Positions 24,507 through 36,110 of a stretch of 64,000 nucleotides of DNA are shown in pieces. The position numbers and the translations under genes were made by a program. Source of the DNA: Jaapia argillacea MUCL 33604 (Eukaryota; Basidiomycota; Agaricomycetes; Jaapiales; Jaapiaceae); contig KL197713.1 of assembly GCA_000697665.1 (NCBI GenBank), forward strand, positions 1,680,181-1,744,180, in the 5' to 3' direction. How positions within the stretch are numbered: position 1 is the stretch's first letter; every line of letters begins with the position of its first letter. Below the pieces are notes generated by a model that searched no databases, was not told the DNA's origin, and saw only the letters and a program-made list of their open reading frames with translations.

Positions 24507-26489
24507 TTAATAGCAGGACGGAGAGGGATCAGGAAACACCCACATCTCGCCCGAGTCGCTCGAACTCGCCGGCCTCCAAATGCCTTTTCCACTGTGGGAG
24601 ATAATGTCCAAAGTAGACCACACCATCCTCCCCTCCTCGTCCAAGAACGGGTGATATGGATCCACAATGAGCTTGAGACCTGACCGATAGTAGTAGCACA
24701 GCTTGTCCCGGCCTCGACGGAACGCCTGGAGCGGTATGAAGGAAGATAAAGCCTTTGGGGGAACTTTTTCTGAGAGCCTGGTGAAGGCGGTTGGGATGTC
24801 GAGGGTCTGCTGAATGGGATGCAAATCGAAAGGCGTTGAGAAACCCGAGGACTTCGGTCCCGAGAAGTTTGATAAGGAGGCTGAGAGGGAGTACAGTGGG
24901 GAAGTGTGGAGGGACGAAAATCGACTTCAGGTTGTTCTTCAGAGACAACCAGTTCGGAGTGCTGTGGAGAGTCTGCTCCGTCGAAACGTGGGGTCAGATT
25001 GACGAATTCGCTATATCAGCAGGCAGTTCGTACCTTACGTCTCATTGCAATCCGGCGCTCCTGCGACATGTGAGGCGAGCCCTGCTTTTCGGTAACTTTC
25101 GTTTTGAATTCGTTCATTAGGCGATTGAACTTGCCCTTCTTCGGCTTAACTGAGGAGGAGGAGTCATGCCCAGAAATCGTTCGCTTCCGCTTCATATTTG
25201 TCTGTCGCTCCAGATCGGCAACCGGGGGATGTGAACCAGTAGCGGTAGAGACTCGAGGATTCATCTCGGGGAATTCATCAAAGTTGATCGAGGTCCAGCT
25301 GAATGCGCTCGAAGAAGGTTCCAATGTCATGTCACTAGCTGATGCAGAATGACTGGCAGGGAAGACGGCTTCGTTGTGGAGGTTCTTTGTAGGGGTGGTG
25401 GGAGTAATTGACAGTGATGGATCCAAGGGGATAAGTGTTGGCCCAATAGAAGTAGAGCCAACAGACGAAACAGAGCCAACATTAGAGGTGGAAAAGGGAC
25501 CAACGGAGGACTCCGAAGACCTGATGGGAGCCAGGACTAGTGAAGGATTTTGAAGGGCGGTGGTGCATCGCTTCGAAACACTCCCTGTTTGACGATCGGA
25601 TGATGGCGAGGCAACGTGAGCCATAGAAGTCAGAGTCTCCGCAAGTTCAACGGCAGTTAGTGTCACTGGGAGCGATGGATTTGTGGGGTGGAAGTCAGAT
25701 ATGGCTTGGGTTCCACCTGCCCAACTCTCCGTAGGTCCCTCAGGAGTAGAGGGGGGAGTCGAGTCCACTTGGTTGGATGGCGGAGTGATATCACTTGTAC
25801 TGACAGACGAAGGCTGACTTGTGTAGGTTTCTGTGGCGACGACAGGAGGCAAGCCGGTTGACGAATTAGAAGCCGGGGTGCGTGACTCGATAAGGTATCT
25901 TGAGGAAGTCATGGGGAAAATGGGAGGCTTTCCCGTCGCGTTATACAGACGTGGGACCGGAGCCCAGGAGAGTGACGGGTGCGTAACATCCGATGGCAAA
26001 GGTATCACAGGAATAGGCTATTGGTGAATGTGAGTGTTTGAACGCGAGGCAACCAGATTCGTGCGTACCTGTTCAAGCTCATAAGGAGACGCGGAGCCTG
26101 TCATATGCGGAGGAGGGGACAAGATCTACAAGTGGTTATGAGTAAGCTCGGTGCATATAAAGGGGAATAAATACGAAACGAAACATACCGAAGTTGACTC
26201 TCCATTGCAGAGGGGCGATGTCTACCATACTCCCCATGAGAAATTAGGGAAGGAATTGATATTCCAGAGAATTACGAACCTGAGCTGCGGCTTCGACATA
26301 CCGAGGTAGGCTTTCACTAGGATTTGCTGAAGCTGTACATTCAGGACAGCCACGCATAGCTGCCTTGAGACTTGCGACCTCACGCTGCAGTCTCACCTTG
26401 TCCCCTTGCAACTTGTCGATACGGACTTGGGGCGATTCGCCAGTGATCGCCAGCGTTGCAGCATCGAGGACCTTCGCAGTCAACGACAT
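24507..26489 (-). CDS. Ser/Thr/Pro-rich protein with N-terminal coiled coil, unrecognised
   Basis: ATG at 26489 opens MSLTAKVLDAATLAITGE, followed by a short leucine-heptad segment (IDKLQGDKVRLQREVASLKA) and CPEC. Small introns lie near 26.0-26.3 kb. A long exon (about 26010-25016) is Ser/Thr/Pro-rich and apparently disordered, with a basic patch (MKRKRTISGHDSSSSVKPKK). The last exon contains a structured part: FTRLSEKVPPKALSSFIPLQ, DKLCYYYRSGLKLIVDPYHP, FLDEEGRMVWSTLDIISHSG. Two overlapping frames are open there; I favour the one with the LIVDPYHPFLDEEG motif, ending at 24507, over one ending at 24529. The basic region suggests a nuclear location but no function can be assigned. Confidence 0.5.
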
Positions 26490-27559
26490 GACACAGTATG
26501 CGGGGTAGATAAATAAGATCAACGAGGAGGAATGTTGGAAGAGATATTCGAACGAATGTACATATATATATGTGACCAACAACAGCCCTTTCGTAATCAG
26601 CCAACAACGGCGTCATCATCGCTGTGATGATATTTCTGGGATATTTCCATGTGATTCTATTCGAGACTATATAAACTCACAACGGGTGGATGACAGTCTC
26701 ATCCTTCCTTGTCACCTCTCTCCACTTGGTATTGGACACTTGGCTGGTTCACACTCATCTCCGTGTCTGTTGACGCGGCGAAGTTATGCTTCGCGCACGC
26801 CGCTTGAATCTTCTGACTATCCTCTGGGTTATCTTAATTGAGTCCTTTGGGTGGCACGACGGGATGGTTGGGACAAGGCCAGGCTTCGAGATTGACAGAG
26901 GGTTCAGTTTGCCATTCGTCCCTTGCCTTTTGTTTTCTCGCTGCTACTTCGTTCAGAGTTGGCTAGTAAGTAGGTTACCGCCTGGTGAGGCTGACTTCCC
27001 CAACAGCGAACTAGTTCATCGAACATCTACTCGGTGAGCGATACCTCCAACAGATCTGCGTGTTGTCTGCCACTAATGCTTGTTTGCGCAGATCCATCTC
27101 TCCTTTCACTCAACAACGACCTTCCCAACATCTTCAGTTTTCCTATCTTTGCAATCACCTGTAGCTTCATTGTTGATGTTGTTTGACGCTCCAGAGGGTC
27201 GGGGAGTTTTGACGGGAGGCAGGGGACTGCCGACCGGCTGCCTATCGTCACAAGAGACAATAGTCCACGATACAGACTATCGATATGGATGATAGGTTTA
27301 GATCTGCCCTTCTTGCATTCGATTGCCAGGAGCTTGGGAGCGTTCGCAGTGCATGTACATTTGTTTCCTGTTGTATCTTTGTCATGGTGGTCATCGCTAT
27401 GTACTTGCAATGTCGAATTCTGGTCTTGGTCATGGTCATCTTTTGGATGGAACTGGTGGGCAGGTCTGCGTGGAGAATAGGGTACCACTGTACGTAAGAC
27501 CCTCGGTGAGACGGAACCCTGCCAAAAACTTGACCGCACCTGCTTGTTCCGAACCCACC
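26490..27559. other. Intergenic; one weak candidate small gene
   Basis: Upstream of the orphan gene there is an alternating TA run near 26560. A plus-strand frame from ATG 26786 (MLRARRLNLLTILWVILIE) runs to about 27030. It could splice at GTGAGC and GCGCAG to a short terminal exon ending near 27168, giving about 108 residues with hydrophobic segments. Nothing independent supports it. A 186-codon minus-strand frame (27027-27587) overlaps the start of Naa20 and looks like a shadow. Confidence 0.3.
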
Positions 27560-28342
27560 ATGAGCATCGTCCGACCATTTCGAGCAACCGACCTTTTCAA
27601 GTTCAATAACATGTTCGTTCAGTTGTTCCGTCCAGTTTGCATTGTTTCCTGATCATTTCTTTGCTATTTACCAGTAACTTGGATGTCTGGACGGAAACCG
27701 TGAGTATGGCTTCCGCCCTACCGCGAAGACTCGTTAACCGTATCTGAAAGTATGGCATTGGTTTCTACCTTAACTACCTTTCTCGGTGGCCGGACCTTTG
27801 CTGCGTCCAAGAAGCTCCCAGTGGTCGGATGCAAGGATACGGTGCGCAAGTCTCTACACTCCACAACTTTTGCCATCATCGCTGACACCTTGATATTTTC
27901 AAGTCATTGGCAAAGCTGAGGGAACAGGCGCCGAATGGCACGGTCATGTCACTGCACTAACCGTCGCACCCGAATATCGCCGTCTCTCACTGGGTCGAAA
28001 GATGATGGGATTGTTGGAAATGGTCTCGGACGAAATTTACAAGGGATTCTTTGTGGATTTGTACGTTCGGTGTGCAAATAAGGTGGCGATAGGGATGTAT
28101 GAGGGTTTGGGGTACAGCGTGTATCGGCGTGTGAGAGAGTATTATGGTAGTCTGGGGCTAGGGGCGGGAGGGAGAGACGAGGAGGATGCATTCGGTACGT
28201 CTATTCATATTTTCACGATGAGTGTGTTTTCTGACGTGTTTATTGTGCAGATATGCGAAAACCTTTATCTCGAGATCCACATCGACGCTCGGTGCGTTCC
28301 AATGGGCGTGATGTGGTCGTCAGCGCTCGAGAGGTATCATGA
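27560..28342 (+). CDS. NAA20: N-alpha-acetyltransferase 20, catalytic subunit of NatB
   Basis: Spliced from five exons with matching phase: MSIVRPFRATDLFKFNN|INLDVWTET|YGIGFYLNYLSRWPDLC|VIGKAEG...|DMRKPLSRDPHRRS. The GNAT core is complete: HGHVTALTVAPEYRRLSLG is the strand and acetyl-CoA loop (RRLSLG corresponds to RxxGxA/G), then FFVDLYVRCANKVAIGMYEG and LGYSVYRRVREYY. NatB acetylates N-termini beginning Met-Asp, Met-Glu, Met-Asn or Met-Gln, co-translationally at the ribosome with Naa25. The start at 27560 gives the expected short N-terminus, and the stop TGA ends at 28342. The length of about 180 residues is normal. The gene is tail-to-tail with Iml1, with about 60 nt between stops. Confidence 0.93.
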
Positions 28343-28404
28343 TACAAAAAGTAGCCCGACTATACTGTAACCTCCACTCCTCACATCTTACACGGCTGCC
28401 TAAT

Positions 28405-31400
28405 CTATATTGCCAACGGCGGAGGTTCTGGCGGCAGGTGCATCAGCTGTGTTAACTCCTCATCATAGAACCTCGTCAACTCAATCGGATCCGAGCAAAA
28501 TTCATGCAACTTGATCCTGATTTGCTCCGCTAATACAGACGGCCTTTGTTCCTTCAAACTGCCTTTCAAAGCTGTACCCATCCTTCCAGGTCCCATCAAA
28601 CGGTTGGTCAGGAACAAGAATCCCTGGCTCTTCCCTTGGATCTGGACAAAAGCAACGCCAGATCGGTGAACGAACTGGGTGTACTGTGAAGGAGAGCGCC
28701 GATAAGAGTAGTGAACTTTGATATGGCTGGGGTAGAGATTTGATGCCTCAACGTCGAGAACGAAACCGAACCTCTTGAGAATTGCATACTCGAAGTAATA
28801 GGTGGTTTGTGTTCCCTCCGTCACTCTGTTTTCGAGGTCGATCACGAACGGGCATGGCACCGACAGACGGATGGGAAAGCATGATTGGAAGGGGTTGGTT
28901 TCGCGAATGTCCCCGATTTGGGTGACGTATGCCTCGACGAGTTTCAAGCCATAACGCTCAATTGTCCGACTCCATTGTCGCAGGATGTCATCAATGCAAC
29001 GAGCAGTGGTGCCGATCCAGTGCAATTCGAAATGGAAGCAAGTGGCGGGGTTATGGATGATGTCGTGGTGCAAAATCACACACTCGGCCTGGTCGCTTTT
29101 CTGAAGGATACGAGGATCAGCACTGATTATGATCAAAGATGAAGAGAACGTACCTTGTTCGGATCGATGTCAATAGGCATACTTTGGCTGAGAATAATAG
29201 ACTTGGGCGTTTTCCGAGAAGCTGCAGGGATCGGTTTGGCGGATGGATAATGACCCGAGCGAATGCTAGAGGTATCATCGGAAGTAGGAGGCAGGTGTCG
29301 AGTTGATCGGAACCACCCTCCCCTGGTAGGAGTCATGGGGACTGCGTACTCCCCCTTTAGTTGATAAAAGTAGTGACTGAAACGGACGTTGCATCAGTCA
29401 AGCGCCCAAAGAGGTAAAGCATTGGACATACCCATCTAAGAATCCATGTTTTCCTCTACAATGGTCAAATAGACCCCTCTCCTGTAGCTTCGCCCCGGCC
29501 TCTACGCCTTGTTCTCTCGTGGAGACATCTCGGAATTCCCTGACTAGCCAAGAGACGAAATCGTACCCGGTAAAGGCATTCGTGTATCTTTGTCTATGCC
29601 ATTTCCGATCCTTGATTGGCACTCCGTCCTCTTCGCGCATGGCTTTGGCAATAGCAGCCAATGACAATGACGGGTCCCCGATATCCCTCTCACTCTTCAT
29701 CTTCTTCTTGAGGGGTCCTGCTTCGTGAATTTCATCCAGCTGCGCCATAAGATGTTCGTCCAAGACACACGAAGCTGGACTCAGGTCGGTGGGGAGGAAG
29801 CGAACAGATGGTAATGGTATATTCTTTTTCTTATCTTCTGGAGATCGCCAACGGAGTCGAGAGAACATATCGGCCAGTTTATCCATCCCCAACAGCCTAG
29901 CTTCTTCGTCATTGAGCTTTTCACCTGAAGGGCCGGTATTTATCATAGGTGGCTCGTCTGTTGGGATTACAACGAATCTTGTTCGCCAGTATCGCAGTGT
30001 GTCGAGGAATTGATGCTCATATCCAGCAATCAGCATGTCCAAGCTGGTAGAGATTCAGCGAAAGTCATCAACGTGATCGCGCAACTCACCGATTCCAAAC
30101 ATTATTCTCCAGCCCATGGCTCATGAATGCTGTCGACAGCTCCGTGTAGCCAACTCCAAGCTTAGGCCAGATGAGGCACTGGTATTTGAAAGGCTGAGTG
30201 GGCGGACACCTGCGAACATACTGCCTCGTATTGATAGCCCCGTTGACATACGTGATGCGATGTATCTCGTTGCTCATGCTGAGATATACCGGATCATCGG
30301 GAGTGATCAAGACTTCAGAAGCACCATGTGGCTTCGGAGCCATCTCTTCATCGGCACCATACGACTTGGTCCTCCGAAGAGGAATCCTTTCTTCCGGGTC
30401 ATGAGATGCCTTGGGCTGCAGGATCAGCTGGTAACCCTGAGCCAGGCGAACAGCAACCATTCCACGCATAATCACCAAAGCCCAAGCGCGCCGATCGTCT
30501 TCAGCATTACCAGTAGGGTTAGGAGGTCGAACGAGGAAAGTACCAATATCCGACGGGTCAACGGCGTTATCATACGAAAAGACGTCGTACGAGGTTTCCA
30601 ACTCGGTGGCAGAGGGGAAGTAGTCGGTCGTTAGCGGTAGGCAGCCTGGGGTGACCATCGAACTCCACTTGATCTCGTGTTTGTACCATGGCGTCGGGAA
30701 CATGTGTTCCCACCTTCGAGCAAGCGAAGATTGGGTGTATGCTACTGATGAACGAGGTCTCGAAGGATTCGCCCGAGACGTCGGAGACGAAGGGCCAGCT
30801 GCAGTGGGTAGGGAGGCCAATCCGACGCTCCTGCGTTTTCCAAACGATGCCTCGTCGCGGGGTGGTGTATTGATAGGTGAGATGCGGACGCGATGTTGCA
30901 TGTTCGACTCATCTTCCAAAGTGCGAGCCAGAGCAGAACGTCCAGGCGTGCCCTTGATAGCCATAGGTCTTGGAGAGCGGGAGAGGGAAGCAGGGATGGG
31001 CGTTGCGGTAGATGCAGGAGGGGCTGGTACGGGAAGTGGTATGCGAAGGGGTGAAGATGGGACAACGTGTGGAGTCGGAGCAGTGGAAGTGGAAGGGGGA
31101 GTAGTCTGTGTTTGACTAGGCCCAGGGCGGAAAGCATTGATAAACCACGAAGCAGCAGCAAATTTTGAAGCAATGCCGCTCCGAGTAGAGGGAAGAGTCC
31201 CACTCCTTGTCAACCGTTCCGAAGTGTTGGAAGTTGTGGAGCGGTTGGACCTATTCGAGCGAATAGACGACTGAGAAGGCGAAGTACTTAAATTCGAGGT
31301 CATGGAGATCCTCTTCTCGGTGTCGGATATGTTTTCTGAGGGGAGATCCCTGTGAATAACTCGAGGGCTCTCCTCAATGGGTGCGATCCTCGAGGCAGAG

Positions 31401-33642
31401 TTGGATGTACGTTGTGCCGGGAACGAAGATCGTTTCTCCCTAAACGACGAGGACGGCAAGATAGTCCCACTTGCCGAAGATGAAAGGGAGTTCCGACTCG
31501 TCGTTCCTTGCCTCGAACGTTTATCCAAGGCAAAAATGTCCAAGTCGAACTGGTCTGCTTCGCGTTTGGTGAGAGTTTTGGAATTTGGTGGTATCTCTTC
31601 CGACGGAGAGTTTGCGACATCCGAGACCCTCTCCGGGAGGAAAGGGACTTCGATACTGGACAAGACGTCGTGATCCAACAAACCGAGCATCTGGATCTCG
31701 TACATCTTAGCTCTCGCGATAAACCTACGAAACGATTCAGTATCCACACCACCAAAAGCAGGCACCAGCAAACAAAAAGCTACCCACCTATCCTCCCTAA
31801 ACGGCAAATCCATCTGCTTATCCCAAAACGAAACAGACATCCAAAACGGTTCCCACCAAAAAGTCTCCTTTTCCCTTCTCGCATACTCTCCTGGATCATC
31901 ATCCCCACCCCAAAGCGGGTCAATCGACCTCGAAAGCGTCTTTCCCTCTCTATCCGGTTTCCACTCCGGTTCCACTCCCCTAAACGCAAAAATCGGACTC
32001 TGGTGTAAAGGTGGTTTGGCAAGCGAAACCAAATCCAAACCGAAACCTTGATCCAACAACCTAACAGTAGTCAACCTCAACAACTGTTTCGAAACCCTAA
32101 AATACCCAGTCCCAGGAGTGATCAATATCGTCGACGAGCCGGTCAACGAGAGTGATCGATCGACATAATGCGTTTCGGTTGGGTTTAATCCCAAGTTTAT
32201 CGCCTCTAGTATAGGTCCATCGTGTGCGAAGGAGAGGTGACCGACAAGTCTGACTTGTTCCGGAGGTCCTATAGCAGAAGCAGAAGGGAAAGTGACTGAA
32301 GCTCGATGATAATGATGCGTCAACAAAATGTCCCTCTGGAACGCCCAAAAACTGTCCTTCAAACTGACTAGCGTAGGTCTCCAATCACCCACCACTTCCA
32401 AATCCGTAATCACCTTGAAAAAATCTTTATACCAACCCCCATCATCATCCTGTCTCAAGGGACCCGCAGCATACTCGATCTCGGTCGCCTTGTCGTAGTA
32501 GACTCGAGAGATTAAGACGATGGTGACGGTATGGTTTGTTCCTGATTCTCGCCATTTGGAGAAGAGGGAGGGGAGGAAGGAGTGGACGATCTTTTCATTG
32601 TAACGTTCGCCATCACCTGCGAATTCCCAGAGTTCGCGGCAAACTTGGATGAAGATCGTCACGCGCGCGGAGAGGGAGCGGAAGATGGTTTTTGTGGTGG
32701 GTGATATGCAAGCTGATGAGACCTGCAGGGGATTAGGTGAGATTGGATGAATGATCCGGATGAATGGGAGGGGTTGTGGGAAAGAAACACACCTTTTTGC
32801 CGTCAATGTAGATGTTCTGTATCCTGGCAGCGACTGCCCCTAGGAACATGATCTCTTGATCAACGTAAACACATTGTCCCACAAGCTGCTTTCCGAGCCT
32901 CCACATGTCGTTTCGACCCAGGTATTGGTCTTGGAAGATAAACTCAACATGATCAGCTGAACATTTCTCGCTATCCACCTAAGAAGACGAAACGAACAGG
33001 AGGTCGCTTTAGTATGCTGCAGTAGTCGATGTATGCTAACTGACTTTGGTAACCGTGACCTCCACATTGGTCCTGATCCCAAAGGTTTCTGCGAGAGGTT
33101 TCGGTATGGAGATCTAAAACAAGAATCCAATTGCATTAGCACAACAGGAATCCGCTGCAAGGTAAACGAGACAGAACCTGTAATTGATGTTTGACACCAG
33201 GACCTTCCTTAGTCCCTTCCTTTTTCTCCCCAGGACCTTGAACGACGAAGAATAACCCATTATCCCGATCCACCTCTCCTCTCTCTCCTCCTTCCCCACC
33301 ACACTCAGCCGCTCCAGTACCTCTCCGCGACCCCGCACCCCCTTTATTTCCCGCACCTCCACCAGCAGAACCAACCAAACAAACTCTTAGAACATCCCCC
33401 TCCTTCACTCCCGGCCACCAACCAGCATTAAACACCACACCCGGACCGAGTTCCTTCTCTTTCGGGTCATGTACCCATGCAATTAGCTTTTTGGAGTCGC
33501 CAATCTTGAGAGGTGTAGGTGGTGCGCTGGGGATTTGGGGTGGGTTGGGTTGTGGGACGGGGAGGTCGCGAAGGATTGATTGAGCGGTGTTTGAGCGACG
33601 ACGGGAGAATGGGTTTTGCGACTCTGCTCGGGAAGTGGACAT
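28405..33642 (-). CDS. IML1: Iml1/DEPDC5, GATOR1 (SEACIT) GAP subunit
   Basis: A multi-exon gene whose parts match Iml1 in order. The N-terminal domain (33642 down) has KKLIAWVHDPKEKELGPGVV and WWPGVKEGDVLRVCLVG. A structural axis/SHEN-like region follows in the exon 32806-30086 (CRELWEFAGDGERYNEKIVH, RVYYDKATEIEYAAGPLRQD, SILITPGTGYFRVSKQLLRL, LTTDYFPSATELETSYDVFS, LPFREDRWVAFCLLVPAFGG). A DEP domain lies at 30042-29398 (YTNAFTGYDFVSWLVREFRD, ERGLFDHCRGKHGFLDGYVQ). The Iml1 C-terminus is KRFGFVLDVEASNLYP, YSYRRSPSQYTQFVHRSGVA and GFLFLTNRLMGPGR. Iml1 with Npr2/Npr3 is the GAP for the Gtr1/RagA GTPase at the vacuole and represses TORC1 on amino-acid starvation. The middle carries a long disordered Ser-rich linker (31.4-30.8 kb). 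The stop is at 28405. Small introns separate exons near 33.15, 33.0, 32.75, 30.07, 29.4 and 29.1 kb. No lesion seen. Confidence 0.93.
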
Positions 33643-34309
33643 CTTGAGATGACCTGAACCTCCAGGTGGTCCAGGATACCTGGGCTCGGTATTCTAGCAA
33701 GTATAGATCCTAGGAAGACCGTCGAGACTCGTAAATAGCGGAGAAGTCGATCGTGATCGAAGTTAGACTTTGCCAACGAAGGCGTCCATGTATTCAAGTT
33801 CTAGCTCGAGTTTCTCACTCGAAATCTTGCTTGCTAGCGTCCCAGTTTCAATAGGATGAACAAGACGGAGCAAGAGTATGAGGTTGGTATGAGGAGATAC
33901 CAAGGCCAGCAAAATCAAATCGAATTTGAGTTTGGAGAACCGGCAAGTTGTATCCGGGGAACGCATGGGTCCGCTTACAAGGTGTGCCTGGCCGACGAAT
34001 TGGCTGTCTAACCCTGTCCGTTCCCCGCTCGCCTTGTCGTCGTCGCTGTCCACGCTCTTTCTTTCTTCCATTCAGCGACGAGCAGCCCCCCTTTTTGTTG
34101 AAGAATTTAGGAGTCTTCGCATCCTCGGGCTTTGTAGCATCATTGGATTGGCATCATCGGAACAACCGTCATTTTTTTTGCATCTCCACTATCCTCCATC
34201 CTCCAAAACCCCCTGGTAACTACCTCGAAGCCAACGCAAACGCTGTACAAAATTCCCAGTCAAAGTACCTTATACCATCCCACCCCCGTTCAATTCGCAA
34301 CCGTCGGAG
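33643..34309. other. Divergent intergenic region between Iml1 and a plus-strand orphan
   Basis: Holds the promoters of both neighbours. Short open frames on both strands (about 100 codons) show no domain-like sequence. A T-run occurs at about 34172-34179. Confidence 0.5.
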
Positions 34310-35359
34310 ATGTTGGCCATCGAGCATCCCATCGAGCATCCCATCACAACCGTCACACCACCACCAACAGAACCTTCCCCTTCCCCCTCCCCACCTCGCC
34401 GTTCCCTAACCCATTTCTCCTCCCTCAACTTTGACTCAACATCAATCACATCACCCCCTTCCTCCATTCTCCGTTCCTCCCTCTCCGGCTCCTCATCCTC
34501 CCCATCCTCGTCACCCCCATCGTCTCGAGACAATTCCCTAACCTTCCCCTCCTCTTGCGACTCCTCTTCCTCTTCATCATCACACGACCCTCCAATCCCT
34601 CACAGCCTCGAAGTCGAAATCGAACGAGCCCTCAGACCATCCCCCTCCCTCCCAGTCTGTTCCACAACCTCAAGCGCCCTCAATAGCAGCGGAAGCCCCT
34701 CAATCAAATTTGCTCCATTACCAGAAACAGAAAAACGTACGAGACATCCGTCTTTCCAGCTCGGCGTCGGAGCTCGTTCACGGATGTTAAGGAATCGTAA
34801 AATGATGGCACACGACCCTAACCAACCTCCCTCTTCCCTCCCTCCAACACACCCAAACTACCCCTCCTACCACCCTGACGCCGTTAACCACCACCGTCGT
34901 TCCAGAGGAGACGGTACCCGACCTAATTGGAGCGACATCCAACCTACCCCGGGACACGGGATCGGTGGGCCGGGACATACGGAAGACCCAATCATCGCTT
35001 TGGGAAAGTTGGTTAAAGATGCGAGTGTACATTTATGGAGGAGGGTTAGTACGAAGAAGGGAGAGGTTGTTATGAGTGGGGGTGGGCCTTTGGAGGTTGT
35101 CAAGGATGGGACACATTTGTTTGATCATTTGCATCAGGGGGGTGGGGGTGGAGAGGATGGACATGGGCAGGGGCAGGGGCATGAAGGGGAGGGGGAAGGC
35201 AGGGTTTGGGAGGAAGAGATTAGTGAGGAGTTTATGAAGAGGTATTCCCAAGTTCTTCCGAGGGAAGGGGAGAAGGAAGACGGCGGTGAGGCGAAGGGCC
35301 CGCCGACGATGAAGAAGAGTGGGATTAAAGTCGGGAGGTCGTCGATTAAAGGTCGATGA
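34310..35359 (+). CDS. Ser/Pro-rich basidiomycete-type protein, unrecognised
   Basis: A single uninterrupted frame of 349 residues. The N-terminal 120 residues are Ser/Pro-rich and disordered. A conserved-looking core follows: SPSIKFAPLPETEKRTRHPS, FQLGVGARSRMLRNRKMM. The second half has HTEDPIIALGKLVKDASVHL and WRRVSTKKGEVVMSGGGPLE, a Gly/His-rich stretch (HQGGGGGEDGHGQGQGHEGE), and an acidic EEEISEEFMKRYSQV before a basic Lys/Arg end. The IKFAPLPE and ARSRMLRNR segments look like short linear motifs of a regulatory protein. I infer a cytosolic or nuclear signalling role but cannot name one. Confidence 0.6.
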   Translation: MLAIEHPIEHPITTVTPPPTEPSPSPSPPRRSLTHFSSLNFDSTSITSPPSSILRSSLSGSSSSPSSSPPSSRDNSLTFPSSCDSSSSSSSHDPPIPHSLEVEIERALRPSPSLPVCSTTSSALNSSGSPSIKFAPLPETEKRTRHPSFQLGVGARSRMLRNRKMMAHDPNQPPSSLPPTHPNYPSYHPDAVNHHRRSRGDGTRPNWSDIQPTPGHGIGGPGHTEDPIIALGKLVKDASVHLWRRVSTKKGEVVMSGGGPLEVVKDGTHLFDHLHQGGGGGEDGHGQGQGHEGEGEGRVWEEEISEEFMKRYSQVLPREGEKEDGGEAKGPPTMKKSGIKVGRSSIKGR

Positions 35360-35518
35360 GCTATCTCGGCTCTGAATATCGATGGAAAGGACGGGTATCT
35401 TTATTCTGTGCATATCTATTCCGACTATTCTGGATTTTGAGACGTATACCAAGTAACCAACTCACTCATTTGTTTTATTCATCATACTTTATTACCTCAT
35501 AACTCATCACAATTGCAA

Positions 35519-36058
35519 TCAATATTCGTCGTCGTCGTCGTTGACTTCCCGGACGGTGTCGGTGGGTGGCGGGATTTCCTAATTTGGCGAAGCGGCTTCC
35601 AAATCAAGAAGGTACGCGATTGTGCGAATTGTCGAGCAATCAACAACAGTGACCAGTGACTAAGTAGAGCTGATGTGCCTTGCGACCTACTTTAACTTAC
35701 TGGGTACTCATCCATCCTATCATCGAATCTCCAAACGGAACAATCTTCCTGGTCTTGCCTTAGCTGCGTGGCTACCTGATGGCTTTCTTGCTTTTCTTGC
35801 TATGAGCCTTCGTGATCTAGTACCGTCCAATCACCTCGTTTTAGCGCCAATCAACGATCTACCCTGGGTTCTATAAATGCGCCGTCCTCCAACCGCATGT
35901 TCAGGCCATGCATTTCTCTGACGGTAGCCCTCACTTCAGGGGTTCATCCCCTCCTCGAACAGGACAACATCCCCCTCGAATTCCGTACGCTCCTCCCCGG
36001 ATAGGAACTCTCCTCGAGGGTAGTTGAGCGTCATATTTGTCTTTGGACCCATCTTCAT
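35519..36058 (-). CDS. Possible small acidic-tailed protein, reading frame interrupted
   Basis: Several minus-strand pieces have strongly coding-like composition. They are MKMGPKTNMTLNYPRGEFLS from ATG 36058; SGEERTEFEGDVVLFEEGMN; EVRATVREMHGLNMRLEDGA; an exon after CATAG reading QEKQESHQVATQLRQDQEDC and SVWRFDDRMST up to a GTAAGT donor; and a last exon EIPPPTDTVREVNDDDDEY-stop at 35519. Between EEGMN and EVRAT the frame shifts by one base (near 35950), and the last junction does not match in phase. This is either a young pseudogene, a gene with introns I cannot resolve, or a sequence error. No family is recognised. Confidence 0.35.
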
Positions 36059-36110
36059 TATCGTTGACTTATTTCCTATCAAGTATTCTTAGATCCTCCA
36101 TTACCCGAAT

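Noticed and set aside
27027-27587. 186-codon minus-strand frame overlapping the Naa20 start
   Set aside because: Low-complexity composition, no motif, and it overlaps a confident gene.
35526-35545. GTC trinucleotide run
   Set aside because: Short; it encodes the Asp run at the end of the possible minus-strand gene and needs no separate explanation.
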